Positions 51,844-62,656 are shown, counted from the stretch's first letter. The stretch is DNA of 64,000 nt from Bacillus bingmayongensis (GCF_000299035.1 NZ_JH921519.1:308089-372088), one strand, 5' to 3'. Notes: generated from the letters alone by a model not told the origin. Numbers and translations: made by a program.

Positions 51844-52302
51844 TTAATCAGTGGATAACTTTGTGAATAGCTGACAATTTAGTATTATTACATTCTGCTG
51901 TTTTATATTTTCACAAAAATGTTCTAGCTGCTGAATATCCTCTGGAACTTTATCTTTTTCCACAGTTGTAAAGTGAAAAAACTGAAAGATCGTCACAGAT
52001 TGTGGATGATTTGTGAGTAAATACAATTGTTGAATATTTTTCTCTTTCATATACTGCAAAAACATTTCAAAAAAATATAGGAAAGTCTTGTTATCCACAG
52101 TAGGTGTGAACAAACAAGAACGAACAAGCGCATTGTCTCCTTTTTGTTCATAACCAACTACAGCCTGTATTTCCCCTTCATCTTCCAATATCATAAATTG
52201 CTCATATAACTCATTTATTTTATCATCTTTTTTATTAGCTTGTCCGAAAAAAGAATATAATCTTTCAACATCATTTTTTGTAGCAAAGTAAGTCTTTTTC
52301 AC
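51844..52302 (-). CDS. ywlB: YwlB-like protein, possible GNAT-fold acetyltransferase
   Basis: 152 residues from a GTG at 52302 that has GGGGGG six to seven bases upstream. Order between spoIIR and ywlC matches ywlB of other bacilli. The GILEDEGEIQAVVGYEQ-like region (ILEDEGEIQAVVGY) resembles the central strands of an acetyltransferase, but the acetyl-CoA loop is not clear, so function is uncertain. Confidence 0.7.
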   Translation of the reverse strand: MKKTYFATKNDVERLYSFFGQANKKDDKINELYEQFMILEDEGEIQAVVGYEQKGDNALVRSCLFTPTVDNKTFLYFFEMFLQYMKEKNIQQLYLLTNHPQSVTIFQFFHFTTVEKDKVPEDIQQLEHFCENIKQQNVIILNCQLFTKLSTD

Positions 52303-52352
52303 GATCAATCCCCCCTCACTTCTATATATGAGGAGGGATAAGAAAATAGTAC

Positions 52353-53213
52353 TTATTTAGAAAATAAAGAAGAGAATGCTTCTACAATAAACAATTTTAC
52401 TTCCGGTTCTTCCTCTTGCTCTTCTACTTCTACTTCTACTATTTCATTTGTTTTTTCTTGTTTCTTTTCCACAGGTTTTATTTCTTCCTGTTTCACACGT
52501 TTTTCTTGCTTTGACTCCTCTTTTGTCTCTTTCACATTTTTTTGTTCTTTAGGAGTAACCTCTTTTTTCGATACTTCTTTTCCAGGTGCTTGTTTGGAAA
52601 CTATTTCTTTATTTTTATTTTCAACCGCTGCTTCTTTTTCTTTCTGCACTGTCACTGGTTGTTCTTCATCCTCAATAGATTCAGCTTTCGCAACATGCTC
52701 TTCTTTTTTTACAGCTGATCCACTAGAGAAATCTAGAAAACACATCGGCGGGAATAACACACACCACCAATTTGCTCCTTCACCTTTACCAATTGAAATA
52801 AGTACTGCTTCATATTCCCCTGCGGGATAAATAAAGTTCCCATATACTTTTGTAGGAAATTTAATATTTTTACCAAATGTAACTTGAAATGATTCCTTAC
52901 TTCCTTCTCGTTTTAATGTTTTCGCAACTGTTTTTTCAATTTCCGGGATGTGACTTTGAATGACACGACGTGCATCCTCAAACGATTTCAAATCTGCTAC
53001 CCATCCATCAATTTGTGCCTTTACTTCATCGCGCACTTTCCGCTTTAGCGCTTGATCTTTATCTGAATCACTATTTGCTAAAATACGTAATCGAACAGCT
53101 TCTTTCGGAATAACGGTATTTCCCTTTGCATCAGCTTTCATATATCCAAACTGCACAAGTAGCTGTGCACCAATTAATAATAAAAGAAAATAGGCAATCG
53201 CTTGTTTTTTCAT
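52353..53213 (-). CDS. spoIIR: Stage II sporulation protein R with a charged C-terminal extension
   Basis: Forespore-secreted signal that triggers processing of pro-SigE by SpoIIGA. 286 residues from the ATG at 53213; the frame is open to 53249 and no start has an ideal ribosome site. N-terminal signal/anchor helix (about 4-24) precedes the SpoIIR domain with EAVRLRILANSDSDKDQALK, GNFIYPAGEYEAVLISIGKG and NWWCVLFPPMCFLDF. Residues from about 175 to 270 are almost entirely Glu, Lys, Val and Gln, roughly 60-90 residues longer than typical SpoIIR. A weak SigF-like pair (CTATA, 16 bases, GTTTAGAAA) is upstream. Confidence 0.92.
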   Translation of the reverse strand: MKKQAIAYFLLLLIGAQLLVQFGYMKADAKGNTVIPKEAVRLRILANSDSDKDQALKRKVRDEVKAQIDGWVADLKSFEDARRVIQSHIPEIEKTVAKTLKREGSKESFQVTFGKNIKFPTKVYGNFIYPAGEYEAVLISIGKGEGANWWCVLFPPMCFLDFSSGSAVKKEEHVAKAESIEDEEQPVTVQKEKEAAVENKNKEIVSKQAPGKEVSKKEVTPKEQKNVKETKEESKQEKRVKQEEIKPVEKKQEKTNEIVEVEVEEQEEEPEVKLFIVEAFSSLFSK

Positions 53214-53493
53214 CTCTTGCACCGTCCCTTCTGTCAACAGTGTAGACACACTTCTCTTTTTCTAAACTATTAAATTCTAAATCTATAGAAAAACTTTCAA
53301 GTATATAAAGTGAAAAACTGATATAAAACATTTCTTTTTAGATAGAAGAGAGCATCTAGCCATGCATGGAAGCGGTCAGGGCCCTTTTCTGCCCCCTCTC
53401 AAGTTAGAACAGAGTGAGGAAACGAGCGTTTTATATCTTTTTCACTTCTTGGCAGCGACTTATATGCTGAAAAGTCAAAGTGGATTTATATAA
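53214..53493. other. Intergenic region between spoIIR and prmC
   Basis: About 280 bases, moderately GC-rich around 53360-53410 (GGTCAGGGCCC, CTGCCCCCTCTC). No gene, known repeat copy or RNA family was recognised. Confidence 0.45.
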
Positions 53494-53499
53494 AAAAAA

Positions 53500-53522
53500 G
53501 GAGTAAGGTTCTACCTTACTCC
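53500..53522 (-). terminator. Intrinsic terminator of prmC
   Basis: GGAGTAAGGT / ACCTTACTCC with a 3-base loop and an eight-T run on the minus strand; overlaps the end of prmC. Confidence 0.88.
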
Positions 53523-54367
53523 ATCTCCGCAAAGACCATACGATCTTTTCCGTTAATATCAAAAACAACTTCTACATGGGCATGTGGAAATGTCTGCTGC
53601 AATAATCCTTTCACATCTTCACCTTGCCCTATACCTACTTCAAAAGCAACAATTGCTTTTCTTTGCAAGACGTTTGGCAACTCTTCCATAAAACGGCGAT
53701 AAAAATCAAGCCCATCCTCTCCACCAACAAGCGCACGCTTTGGTTCATGCTCCTTTACAACTGGAGAAAGACCTCTCCAGTCTTCTTCTGGAATATACGG
53801 AGGGTTGGAAACAACAACATCTAATTTTTGCCCCGTTTCATAAAACGGCGATAATAAATCACCATGATAGAACGTTACATTTGCGCCCAATGCTTTTGCA
53901 TTTTCTTTCGCAACTTCAATAGATTCCTGTGCAATATCTACTGTATATACATGAAAATTTTGGTTTTCTAAAGCAAGCGTAATGGAAATTGCTCCACTTC
54001 CCGTACCAATATCAGCTACATGAAGTTCCCGCTTACCAAACATACGCTGGATTCTATCTAATACGCCTACTATGAGCTCTTCTGTTTCTGGTCTTGGTAT
54101 TAATACTTCCTCATTTACAAAAAACGAACGACCATAAAACATTTCATATCCAATCATATATTGAACAGGAATCCCACCTACATGTTTGTGGATAAATCTC
54201 GTAAACGTCTTTTCTTGTTCTTCAGATATTTCTTCACGCATGTTCATCATTAAACCTGTTCGGTTCGTCTTTAATACATGACAAAGGACGATTTCTCCCG
54301 CATTTTCATCTCGTCCATTTTCCTGTAAAAAAGAAGAAGCCCATTTCAGGGCTTCATAGACGCGCAT
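53516..54367 (-). CDS. prmC: Release factor glutamine methyltransferase PrmC
   Basis: Methylates the Gln of the GGQ motif in release factors. 283 residues: helical N-terminal domain and a Rossmann methyltransferase domain with DIGTGSGAISI (AdoMet) and VVSNPPYIPEED (NPPY, glutamine-binding). The ATG overlaps the prfA stop by one base (TAATG), so substrate and enzyme are co-translated. Confidence 0.95.
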   Translation of the reverse strand: MRVYEALKWASSFLQENGRDENAGEIVLCHVLKTNRTGLMMNMREEISEEQEKTFTRFIHKHVGGIPVQYMIGYEMFYGRSFFVNEEVLIPRPETEELIVGVLDRIQRMFGKRELHVADIGTGSGAISITLALENQNFHVYTVDIAQESIEVAKENAKALGANVTFYHGDLLSPFYETGQKLDVVVSNPPYIPEEDWRGLSPVVKEHEPKRALVGGEDGLDFYRRFMEELPNVLQRKAIVAFEVGIGQGEDVKGLLQQTFPHAHVEVVFDINGKDRMVFAEME

Positions 54368-55434
54368 TACTCAGCTGCCTCCATCTTTTGCGCTTGATCT
54401 TCCATCACTAAGGCATTGATGAAATCATCTAACTTACCTTGTAAGATTTGATCTAGCTTCTGAATCGTTAAACCAATTCGATGGTCTGTAACACGGTTTT
54501 GCGGGAAGTTATACGTACGGATACGCTCTGAACGGTCTCCCGTACCAACAGCTTGTTTACGGTTTTGATCGTACTCAGCTTGCGCTTCTTGTCTAAATTT
54601 ATCATAAACACGTGCACGTAATACTTTCATTGCTTTTTCTTTGTTCTTAATTTGTGATTTTTCATCCTGACAAGATACAACTACACCAGTCGGTAAATGA
54701 GTTAAACGTACCGCTGACATCGTTGTATTAACACTTTGTCCACCAGGACCACTAGAAGCAAACGTATCAACACGAACATCTTTTTCATGAATATCGATTT
54801 CTACTTCTTCTGCTTCCGGTAATACAGCTACAGTTGCTGTAGAAGTATGGATACGTCCTCCAGACTCTGTTTCCGGAACACGTTGCACACGGTGTGCACC
54901 ATTTTCAAATTTCAATTTTGCGAAAGCGCCTTTACCGTTAATCATAAAGATAATCTCTTTATATCCACCTAATTCTGTATAGCTCGCTTCGATAATTTCA
55001 GTTTTCCAACCTTGCACCTCAGCATAACGGCTATACATACGGTATAAATCACCAGCAAATAAAGCAGCCTCATCGCCACCAGCAGCACCACGCACCTCCA
55101 CGATAACGTTTTTATCATCGTTCGGGTCTTTTGGAACAAGTAAAATTTTCAGACGCTCTGATAATTCCTTCTCTTGTCCTTCTAGTTCAGAAACTTCTTC
55201 CTTTACCATGTCACGCATGTCAGCATCTAACTTATCTTCTAACATTGCTTTTGCATCTCGTAATTGCTCACGAACATCTTTATATTCACGATACACTTCT
55301 ACCGTTTCTTGAATATCAGATTGTTCCTTTGAATACTCACGAAGCTTATTCGAATCACTAATAACTTCCGGATCACTTAACAGCTCGTTCAACTTCTCAT
55401 AACGATCTTCTACAGCTTGCAAACGATCTAACAC
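54367..55434 (-). CDS. prfA: Peptide chain release factor 1
   Basis: Recognises UAA and UAG stop codons. 355 residues. [16 protein letters not shown] holds the peptide-release GGQ, and [19 protein letters not shown] includes the stop-codon recognition loop. The GTG at 55434 ([19 protein letters not shown]) has TTGAGGTG six bases upstream and matches the family length better than the GTG at 55443. Confidence 0.95.
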   Translation of the reverse strand: MLDRLQAVEDRYEKLNELLSDPEVISDSNKLREYSKEQSDIQETVEVYREYKDVREQLRDAKAMLEDKLDADMRDMVKEEVSELEGQEKELSERLKILLVPKDPNDDKNVIVEVRGAAGGDEAALFAGDLYRMYSRYAEVQGWKTEIIEASYTELGGYKEIIFMINGKGAFAKLKFENGAHRVQRVPETESGGRIHTSTATVAVLPEAEEVEIDIHEKDVRVDTFASSGPGGQSVNTTMSAVRLTHLPTGVVVSCQDEKSQIKNKEKAMKVLRARVYDKFRQEAQAEYDQNRKQAVGTGDRSERIRTYNFPQNRVTDHRIGLTIQKLDQILQGKLDDFINALVMEDQAQKMEAAE

Positions 55435-55507
55435 ATCATTCACCTCAACATCCTAGTATCTAATACAAATAGTATATGGTACTTAATCAAAAAAACGCAA
55501 ATTATAT

Positions 55508-55905
55508 TTAAAAGTGGAGGTGGCTCGCTCAGCTCTGACCGGCTAAGGTTCTCTCGCACAAAAGGTGCTTTTTACCTTTAGTGCGGGAGGTTCTTAGACG
55601 TGAAGAGCTTGCCACCGGAACTAGATATTATTTTAAAAGCGAAGGCGGCTCGCTCAGAATGAGAGGGGGATGGAGCTTTTAACGTAGAGGCGCCCTTTGC
55701 CTCGCAGGAAGAAGCTAAGCCACCGACCATTCTTGCCGCCGGAGCTAGATATACTTAAAAGCGAAGACGGCTCGCTCAGCTCTGACCAGCTAAGGTTCTT
55801 TCGCACACAAGGCGCTTCTTTGCCTTTTGTGCGGAAGGTTCTTAGATGCGAAGAGCTTGCCTCCGGAGCTAGATATACCTAAAAGTAAAGACGGCTCGCC
55901 CCACT
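55508..55905 (+). repeat. Three units and a stub of the 122-bp type repeat, alternating subtypes
   Basis: Units start near 55508, 55632 and 55757, with a stub from about 55879. Units 1 and 3 carry CTCTGACCGGCTAAGGTTCT and a stem formed by GTGCGGGAGGTTCTTAG; unit 2 carries the GGGGGATGGAGC and GAGGCGCCCTTTGCCTCGC form found at 48626. All end in GGAGCTAGATAT-like sequence. It fills most of the 517-base gap between prfA and tdk; no gene is seen. Confidence 0.82.
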
Positions 55906-55924
55906 CTTCATCTATTTTCGAAAA

Positions 55925-55946
55925 AAACCCGCTCTATGTAGCGAGT
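55925..55946 (-). terminator. Intrinsic terminator of tdk
   Basis: Minus-strand AACTCGCT / AGCGGGTT stem with a 6-base loop and a T run. Confidence 0.82.
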
Positions 55947-55951
55947 TTTAC

Positions 55952-56536
55952 TTATCTTTGTTTTGTAGGTACAGCATGACAATGACGGCAACGCGGTTCA
56001 TATGACTCTGAAGCTCCAACTAAAATAATTGGATCATCAAAAGAAGCTGGTTCATCATCAATTAAACGCTGTGTACGACTTGCTGGAGATCCGCATACAG
56101 AACAAACTGCTTGCAGCTTCGTTACATACTCGGCAATCGCCATCAGCTGAGGAACTTGTCCAAATGGTAGACCACGGAAATCTTGGTCTAAACCGGCTAC
56201 AATGACACGATAGCCACGATTTGCCAATATTTGCACCACTTCCACAATGTCCCCATCAAAGAATTGCACCTCATCAATTGCAATAACGTCCATTTCTTCT
56301 GTTATATGATTAAATATATCTTTTGAAGCTGAAACAGGAACTGCTTTTACCTTTAATCCATTATGTGATACAACATCTTCTTCACTATAACGATTATCAA
56401 TACATGGTTTAAATACAATTGCATGTTGCTTTGCAAATTGTGTACGGCGTATGCGGCGGATGAGCTCTTCTGATTTTCCAGAAAACATACTCCCGCAAAT
56501 CACTTCAATCCAACCGTTTTGATTTATTAAGTACAT
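55952..56536 (-). CDS. tdk: Thymidine kinase
   Basis: Type II thymidine kinase, 194 residues. P-loop [11 protein letters not shown], Walker [10 protein letters not shown], lasso-region zinc Cys pairs CSVCG and CRHCH and substrate motif [22 protein letters not shown] (in part) are intact. AGGAGAG precedes the ATG. Order tdk-rpmE-rho is shared with other bacilli. Confidence 0.95.
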   Translation of the reverse strand: MYLINQNGWIEVICGSMFSGKSEELIRRIRRTQFAKQHAIVFKPCIDNRYSEEDVVSHNGLKVKAVPVSASKDIFNHITEEMDVIAIDEVQFFDGDIVEVVQILANRGYRVIVAGLDQDFRGLPFGQVPQLMAIAEYVTKLQAVCSVCGSPASRTQRLIDDEPASFDDPIILVGASESYEPRCRHCHAVPTKQR

Positions 56537-56600
56537 GGAGCTCTCCTTTCAGCTACTTTTTTATCCAAAGTAGGGTAAAGGTTTAATATTTTCGCAAAAA

Positions 56601-56634
56601 AAACAGACAAGCGAATAGATACACTTGCCTGTTT
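56601..56634 (-). terminator. Intrinsic terminator of rpmE
   Basis: AAACAGGCAAGT / GCTTGTCTGTTT on the minus strand, with eight T following. Confidence 0.85.
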
Positions 56635-56645
56635 TATGTTTTTTA

Positions 56646-56891
56646 TTACTTAAGACCGTATTTCTTATTGAAGCGGTCAACACGTCCGTCTGCAGTAGCA
56701 AACTTCTGACGTCCAGTGTAGAATGGGTGAGAATCAGAACTGATCTCAACTTTTAGTAATGGATAAGTGTTTCCATCTTCCCACTCAACCGTTTCGCTAG
56801 ATCCTTTAGTAGATCCGCTTAAGAATTTGAAGCCTGTGTTTGTGTCCATGAATACAACTTTCTTGTAATCCGGATGAATTCCTGCTTTCAT
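56646..56891 (-). CDS. rpmE2: 50S ribosomal protein L31, type B (zinc-independent)
   Basis: 81 residues from the ATG at 56891, which has AAGGAG nine bases upstream; the frame is open to 56978. It starts [20 protein letters not shown]. No CxxC pairs are present, so it belongs to the non-zinc type B form of L31. In other bacilli the L31 gene next to rho is the zinc-binding type A, while type B is Zur-controlled elsewhere. No Zur box was recognised here. Confidence 0.93.
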   Translation of the reverse strand: MKAGIHPDYKKVVFMDTNTGFKFLSGSTKGSSETVEWEDGNTYPLLKVEISSDSHPFYTGRQKFATADGRVDRFNKKYGLK

Positions 56892-57045
56892 TCTTTTCAT
56901 CTCCTTCCGCCCTGAATCATTTTCGAAACAGAGTTTTTCATCTTTAGCTGCAATCACAACTATAATGATGAAACACATATGATGAAATTATAACAAGGCT
57001 AACTTCATTTTGCAACTACCTGTTTTTGTCTTTTTAAAATAAAAA

Positions 57046-57095
57046 CGCAAGCGGCTCGTTCAGCTCCGACCGGCTAAGGTTCTCTCACAAAAAAG
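57046..57095 (+). repeat. Fragment of the 122-bp type repeat
   Basis: AACGCAAGCGGCTCGTTCAG then CTCCGACCGGCTAAGGTTCT and CTCAC, the left half of the 55508-type unit, truncated at the rho terminator. Confidence 0.7.
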
Positions 57096-57100
57096 CATGA

Positions 57101-57131
57101 AAAAACTCGCTTAGCATAAAAATAAGCGAGT
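57101..57131 (-). terminator. Intrinsic terminator of rho
   Basis: ACTCGCTTA / TAAGCGAGT with a 9-base loop and a T run on the minus strand, 16 bases past the rho stop. Confidence 0.85.
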
Positions 57132-57146
57132 CATCACCGTTTCCCT

Positions 57147-58418
57147 TTACTTCGTTGTTACATATCTTTTGGAATCTGCAACAATGTTTTGTAAAAATTC
57201 TTCATTTGTTTTCGTTTGACGCAGCTTGCGTAAGAAACTTTCAACGAAGTCTGGTGTATCACGCATTGTTTTGCGAATACCCCATAGCTTGTCTAAATGT
57301 TCTTTCGGAATTAATAGATCTTCTTTACGCGTACCAGAACGGCGAATATCAATCGCTGGGAAGATACGACGCTCAGCTAACGAACGATCTAAATGAAGTT
57401 CCATATTACCTGTTCCTTTAAACTCTTCATAAATCACATCATCCATACGAGATCCTGTATCAACAAGTGCCGTTGCCAAAATTGTTAAGCTACCGCCTTC
57501 TTCAATGTTACGAGCTGCCCCAAAGAATCGCTTTGGTCTATGGAATGCAGCTGGATCAATACCACCTGACAATGTACGTCCACTTGGTGGAATAACGAGG
57601 TTGTAAGCACGCGCTAAACGGGTAATACTATCCATTAAAATGATAACGTCTTTTTTATGTTCTACAAGACGCATCGCACGTTCTAATACAAGTTCAGCTA
57701 CTTTAATATGATTTTCTGGAACTTCATCGAAAGTAGAGCTTACAACATCACCTTTAACGGAACGTTCGATATCAGTTACTTCCTCTGGACGTTCGTCGAT
57801 TAAAAGTACGATTAATTCTGCTTCTGGATGGTTCGTTGTGATACTATGAGCAATTTCTTTTAATAGTATCGTTTTACCAGCCTTTGGAGGCGCAACAATT
57901 AAACCACGTTGTCCAAATCCAACTGGTGCAATTAAATCCATGATGCGTGTTGATAGCTTCTTCGGCTCCGTCTCCAATTTCATTTGACGATTTGGATATA
58001 ACGGTGTTAATGCAGGGAAATGCACACGCTCTTTTGCAGATTCTGGGTCATCCCCATTTACTGCTTCAACCTGTAGCAATCCAAAATAGCGTTCATTTTC
58101 TTTCGGCGGGCGTACTTTACCAGAAACCTTATCTCCATTACGCAAATCAAAACGACGAATTTGCGAAGCTGAAATATAAATATCTTCTGAGCTTGGAGAA
58201 TAGTTGATTGGACGTAGGAACCCAAATCCTTCTGATTGAATAATTTCGAGTACACCTTCCATAAAGAAGAAACCTTCTTTTTCTGCACGAGCTTTTAATA
58301 TAGCAAAAATTAACTCTTTCTTTGTTAATTTGCTGTAATACGAAATCTTAAATTCTTTCGCAAGCTCATATAACTCTTTTAACTTCATGTTTTCTAATGC
58401 TGCAATTGACAAATTCAT
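57147..58418 (-). CDS. rho: Transcription termination factor Rho
   Basis: RNA-dependent hexameric ATPase that ends transcription, 423 residues. N-terminal helical region, cold-shock-like RNA-binding domain ([19 protein letters not shown]), Walker A APPKAGKT, Walker [11 protein letters not shown] and the Q/R-loop region ([18 protein letters not shown]) are intact. The ATG at 58418 has only a weak ribosome site, consistent with the family N-terminus. Confidence 0.96.
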   Translation of the reverse strand: MNLSIAALENMKLKELYELAKEFKISYYSKLTKKELIFAILKARAEKEGFFFMEGVLEIIQSEGFGFLRPINYSPSSEDIYISASQIRRFDLRNGDKVSGKVRPPKENERYFGLLQVEAVNGDDPESAKERVHFPALTPLYPNRQMKLETEPKKLSTRIMDLIAPVGFGQRGLIVAPPKAGKTILLKEIAHSITTNHPEAELIVLLIDERPEEVTDIERSVKGDVVSSTFDEVPENHIKVAELVLERAMRLVEHKKDVIILMDSITRLARAYNLVIPPSGRTLSGGIDPAAFHRPKRFFGAARNIEEGGSLTILATALVDTGSRMDDVIYEEFKGTGNMELHLDRSLAERRIFPAIDIRRSGTRKEDLLIPKEHLDKLWGIRKTMRDTPDFVESFLRKLRQTKTNEEFLQNIVADSKRYVTTK

Positions 58419-58671
58419 TCAGACACCACACTTTAACGTTATTCTCTTTTCACATGGGTAAAGGGAAAATATACGGAAGGCAAATACATAATAATGAAAG
58501 GCAATAAGTTCAAGTAGGGTAATATTCACTATTGTAACCCTTTTGTCTAGTTTTAATCAATACGTTGTAACACAAATACAAGAAGCGAAGACAAGAAAAG
58601 TTGTCTCCGCTTTTATATCGCTTCCGTTTCTCTCTATTTATAGCATGTGGATAAGGGCTAGATCAGAGCTG
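58419..58671. other. rho leader region
   Basis: About 250 bases with no gene. A hairpin at 58585-58610 (GCGAAGACAA / TTGTCTCCGC) could terminate glpX transcription. Rho leaders are often autoregulated in Firmicutes; no specific element was identified. Confidence 0.45.
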
Positions 58672-58818
58672 ATTAAGCCACCTCCGCTTTTTATTACAAT
58701 CCAGTTCCAGCAGCTAGAATGGCCGGTGGCTTCGCGTCTTCCTACGAGGCAAAAAGCGCCTCTTCGTCAGAAGCTCCATCCCCCTCCCATTCTGAACGAG
58801 CTGCTTCCACTTTTTATT
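58672..58818 (-). repeat. One 122-bp type repeat unit downstream of glpX
   Basis: Minus-strand copy: left end GTGGAAGCAGCTCGTTCAGA, then GGGGGATGGAGC, hairpin GAGGCGCTTTTTGCCTCG, and right end CTGGAACTGGATTG. It overlaps the last bases of the glpX stop. Confidence 0.8.
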
Positions 58819-59779
58819 TAATAACCAAATTCGGTTTTTTGTTTAAGCTATGACGTCCGTCGACGAAACGAACTGTACCGGATTTTGCACGCATAACAAG
58901 AGATTCTGTTGTACCAACGCTGCCTTTAAATTGAACACCGCGTAGTAATTCTCCATCTGTTACACCTGTTGCTGCAAAGATCGCATCGTCACCTTTCACT
59001 AAGTCTTCCATACGAAGAATACGATTTATATCTTCAATGCCCATTTTTTTGCAACGAGCTAACTCTGCTTCGTTTTGAGGAAGAAGCTTCCCGTGAATTT
59101 CTCCACCTAAGCATTTTAATGCAACTGCTGCAAGAACGCCTTCAGGTGCACCACCAGAACCGAATAAAATATCAACACCTGTACGATCAAATGCTGTATT
59201 AATCGCTCCAGCTACATCGCCATCATTAATCAATTTAATACGAGCGCCAGCTTTACGAATTTCTTCAATAATCGCTTGGTGACGTGGTCGGTTTAGAACT
59301 GTTGCAACAACATCTTCAATATCTTTATTCTTTGCCTTTGCAACGGCACGTAAGTTATCAATAATAGGTGCGTCAATATCAACTGCACCAACCGCTTCTG
59401 GTCCAACCGCAATTTTATCCATGTACATGTCAGGAGCATGTAACAAATTACCATGATCCGCAATCGCAATAACAGCAAGTGCATTCCAGCCCCCAGCTGC
59501 CACGATATTTGTTCCTTCTAACGGATCAACTGCAACATCGACACGTGGGCCGTATCCCGTACCTAATTTCTCCCCGATGTATAGCATTGGCGCTTCATCC
59601 ATTTCTCCTTCGCCAATTACAACTGTACCTTTCATCGGAATTGTATCGAATACATCACGCATTGCTGATGTTGCTGCACCATCAGCCTCATCTTTCTTTC
59701 CGCGTCCCATCCAACGCGCTGATGATAATGCTGCAGCCTCTGTTACACGTACTAACTCCATAGATAAACTTCTTTCCAA
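58814..59779 (-). CDS. glpX: Class II fructose-1,6-bisphosphatase GlpX
   Basis: Gluconeogenic phosphatase, 321 residues. Motifs [20 protein letters not shown] and FGSGGAPEG supply the metal and substrate residues. The start is a TTG at 59779 with AGGAGAGGG upstream. Position between murAB and rho matches ywjI of other bacilli. Confidence 0.95.
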   Translation of the reverse strand: MERSLSMELVRVTEAAALSSARWMGRGKKDEADGAATSAMRDVFDTIPMKGTVVIGEGEMDEAPMLYIGEKLGTGYGPRVDVAVDPLEGTNIVAAGGWNALAVIAIADHGNLLHAPDMYMDKIAVGPEAVGAVDIDAPIIDNLRAVAKAKNKDIEDVVATVLNRPRHQAIIEEIRKAGARIKLINDGDVAGAINTAFDRTGVDILFGSGGAPEGVLAAVALKCLGGEIHGKLLPQNEAELARCKKMGIEDINRILRMEDLVKGDDAIFAATGVTDGELLRGVQFKGSVGTTESLVMRAKSGTVRFVDGRHSLNKKPNLVIK

Positions 59780-59956
59780 AATAATCCCTCTCCTTTAAGT
59801 CTTAATATTTATGCCGTATTTTGTGAACCGTTTCTTTCTATAAAGTGTCGCTTCCGTCAGCAGTGACTCTTCGTCCCCCATTAACGGAAGCACCACCACT
59901 TCATCTTTATTTTTGCAATAACAAGCAAAAAACACATTGCTATCAATCATTGCACC

Positions 59957-61246
59957 TTATGCATTTTTCATTTCTTCAATCTCTTGCTGCGTCATTTGTT
60001 CTCGCCAAATGTTTGCACCAAGACCTTTAAGCTTGTCTACTATATTTTCATAGCCTCGGTCAATATGTTCGAGCCCTGTCACTTCTGTAATTCCGTCAGC
60101 CATTAATCCTGCAATTACAAGTGCAGCACCTGCTCGTAAGTCGCTCGCTTTTACCTTTGCTCCTTGTAACGGCACAGGCCCTGTCACAATAGCCGAACGG
60201 CCTTCTACCTTAATTTGCGCATTCATCCGGCGCAATTCATCAATATGTTTAAAACGAGCACCGTAAATTGTATCTGTTACAACTCCTGTTCCATGCGCCT
60301 TTGTTAAAAGAGTTGTAAAAGGTTGCTGCAAATCTGTTGGAAATCCCGGATACACAAGTGTTTTTATATCGACTATCTTTAACTTACGATCCCCATTTAC
60401 TGTAATTTGATCATCGTTCGTCTCGACTTGTACACCAGCTTCTCGTAATTTTGCAGTGATTGACTCTAAATGTTGCGGGATTACATTATCAACTGTTACT
60501 TCTCCACCAGACGCCGCTCCTAAAATCATATACGTACCCGCTTCAATTCGGTCTGGAATAATAGAATGGTGGCATCCGTGCAGAGAATTCACACCATCAA
60601 TACGAATCACATCTGTACCAGCACCTTTAATTCTCGCTCCCATACTTGTTAGTAACGTCGCCACATCAATAATTTCTGGTTCTTTCGCAGCATTTTCAAT
60701 CACTGTTCTACCTTTTGCACGCACAGCTGCTAGCATAATGTTAATTGTTGCTCCTACACTAACAACATCTAAATAAATACGAGCTCCTCGTAATTCATCC
60801 GCTCTTAAATAGATTGCACCTTGCTCATTTGTCACATGTGCACCTAATGCTTCAAATCCTTTAATGTGCTGATCGATTGGTCTTGGTCCTAAGTGACATC
60901 CACCAGGAAGCCCAATTACAGCTTTTTTAAAACGGCCAAGCATAGCGCCCATCAAGTAATAAGAAGCACGTAATTTTTTTACCTTCCCATTTGGCAAGGG
61001 CATCGCAACCATTTTGGAAGGATTAACTGTCATCTCTTCCTCCTGACCATACGTTACAACTCCTCCAATTTCCTCTAATAGGTCCCCTAACATCTTCACA
61101 TCTGAAATGTTAGGTACACCACCGATGGTAACTGGAGTATCAGCTAAAATGGTCGCTGGAATTAGAGCAACCGCACTGTTCTTTGCACCGCTCACGCGAA
61201 TTGATCCATTTAAAGGTCGTCCACCTTCAATCAGCAACTTTTCCAT
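59957..61246 (-). CDS. murAB: UDP-N-acetylglucosamine 1-carboxyvinyltransferase MurAB (second paralogue)
   Basis: Second enolpyruvyl transferase, 429 residues. Catalytic Cys117 is in [15 protein letters not shown], and [15 protein letters not shown] is conserved, so it should be active. Low-GC Gram-positives typically have two MurA enzymes; this one is in the conserved fba-murAB-glpX neighbourhood. In other bacilli a transaldolase gene (ywjH) separates fba and murAB; it is absent here. Confidence 0.94.
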   Translation of the reverse strand: MEKLLIEGGRPLNGSIRVSGAKNSAVALIPATILADTPVTIGGVPNISDVKMLGDLLEEIGGVVTYGQEEEMTVNPSKMVAMPLPNGKVKKLRASYYLMGAMLGRFKKAVIGLPGGCHLGPRPIDQHIKGFEALGAHVTNEQGAIYLRADELRGARIYLDVVSVGATINIMLAAVRAKGRTVIENAAKEPEIIDVATLLTSMGARIKGAGTDVIRIDGVNSLHGCHHSIIPDRIEAGTYMILGAASGGEVTVDNVIPQHLESITAKLREAGVQVETNDDQITVNGDRKLKIVDIKTLVYPGFPTDLQQPFTTLLTKAHGTGVVTDTIYGARFKHIDELRRMNAQIKVEGRSAIVTGPVPLQGAKVKASDLRAGAALVIAGLMADGITEVTGLEHIDRGYENIVDKLKGLGANIWREQMTQQEIEEMKNA

Positions 61247-61636
61247 GTTGAGCTCCCTTCTTGTGAATGTATTTACTTTCAGTTTCTCCTTCTAATAAGG
61301 AAAACAGAAAGCCTTTCCTTAAGAATCTCATTCGTTCAGCAAACTATCAACAAAAATATTCTTTTCTTTCTTCCCTGGCCTGAACTTAACAAGCAGTAAG
61401 ACCTCACCTAAAAATAGTTATACTTTAAGTGAGTAGATGAAGACTAACTGCCTGTCAAGATTTGTTCATCGATTGCTCTAGATACGTTATTACATTTATT
61501 AATAGGACTATGCACATTATGTTCCACTTTTATATTGAAAAGGAGTAGAGAACTCCCTTCACATATAGATAATACGAAGAAATGTAGAAATTTAATTAAT
61601 CTTAAGATTTGTTCACGCTTTCATTATACAACGAAA
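61247..61636. other. Intergenic region between murAB and fba
   Basis: About 390 bases. A consensus TTGACA occurs on the minus strand near 61455-61460 but without a good -10 at the right spacing. No gene remnant of a transaldolase was seen. Confidence 0.45.
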
Positions 61637-61666
61637 GGAAACCGTCTAAAAGAGTAGACGGTTTCC
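61637..61666 (-). terminator. Intrinsic terminator of fba
   Basis: GGAAACCGTCTA / TAGACGGTTTCC, 6-base loop, short T tract on the minus strand. Confidence 0.78.
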
Positions 61667-61683
61667 AAAACGGAATTTTATTC

Positions 61684-62541
61684 TTACGCTTTACCGTTAG
61701 AACCGAATTCGCGAATTTTACCAATAACAGTTGCTTTGATAGCTTCGCGGCCAGGTCCGATAAATTTACGAGGATCGTAAACTTCTTGGTCTTTGTTTAA
61801 TACTTCACGAACAGCTTTTGTAAACTCGATTTGGTTCTCAGTGTTTACGTTGATTTTTGAAGTACCTAAAGAAATAGCTTTTGTGATGTCAGCAGTTGGG
61901 ATACCAGTACCACCGTGAAGTACTAAAGGTACACCAGTGAAGTCACGAACTTGTTCCATTTCTTTAAATCCTAAGTTAGGCTCACCTTTGTAAGGACCGT
62001 GTACAGAACCTAAAGCTGGAGCTAGGCAATCGATACCTGTTGCTTCAACAAGGTGTTTACACTCTTCAGGATCAGCGTAGATAACGCCTTCAGCGATTAC
62101 GTCGTCTTCTTGTCCGCCAACTGTTCCAAGCTCAGCTTCTACAGATACGTTACGAGCGTGTGCGTATTCTACTACTTTTTTAGTAGTTTCAACGTTTTCT
62201 TCGAATGGGTGGTGAGAAGCGTCGATCATTACAGATGTGAAACCTGCATCGATTGCTTCTTTACATTTTTCGAAGCTTGAACCATGGTCAAGGTGAATCG
62301 CTACAGGAACAGTGATGTTCATTTCTTCGATTAAAGCTTTAACCATAGCTACAACTGTTTTGAAACCAGTCATATGACGAGCTGCACCCTCAGATACACC
62401 TAAGATTACAGGAGATTTTTCTTCTTCCGCAGCAGCTAAGATAGCTTGAGTCCACTCTAAGTTGTTCATGTTGAATTGACCAACTGCGTATTTTCCTTCT
62501 AGTGCTTTGTTTAGCATTTCTTTCATGGAAACTAAAGGCAT
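61684..62541 (-). CDS. fba: Class II fructose-1,6-bisphosphate aldolase
   Basis: Glycolytic/gluconeogenic aldolase, 285 residues. The zinc site and catalytic residues are in [26 protein letters not shown] and [15 protein letters not shown] lies before the ATG. Likely promoter at 62657-62685. GC content and codon use look like a highly expressed gene. Confidence 0.96.
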   Translation of the reverse strand: MPLVSMKEMLNKALEGKYAVGQFNMNNLEWTQAILAAAEEEKSPVILGVSEGAARHMTGFKTVVAMVKALIEEMNITVPVAIHLDHGSSFEKCKEAIDAGFTSVMIDASHHPFEENVETTKKVVEYAHARNVSVEAELGTVGGQEDDVIAEGVIYADPEECKHLVEATGIDCLAPALGSVHGPYKGEPNLGFKEMEQVRDFTGVPLVLHGGTGIPTADITKAISLGTSKINVNTENQIEFTKAVREVLNKDQEVYDPRKFIGPGREAIKATVIGKIREFGSNGKA

Positions 62542-62656
62542 GGTGAATCCTCCTAAAAAACGTTTTTTGTATCCGATAAGTTCTTATCGCTGGTAGTATG
62601 ACCAGAATAAGGTAAAACATGTATATTTACATACCGGACTTTTTTCTACACTCAAT

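Noticed and set aside
55697-55882. 61-codon plus-strand frame in the repeat between prfA and tdk
   Set aside because: Lies entirely in repeat units 2 and 3; translation of repeat sequence only.
61247-61636. Remnant of a transaldolase gene between fba and murAB
   Set aside because: Looked for because other bacilli have ywjH here; no recognisable coding fragment in any frame.
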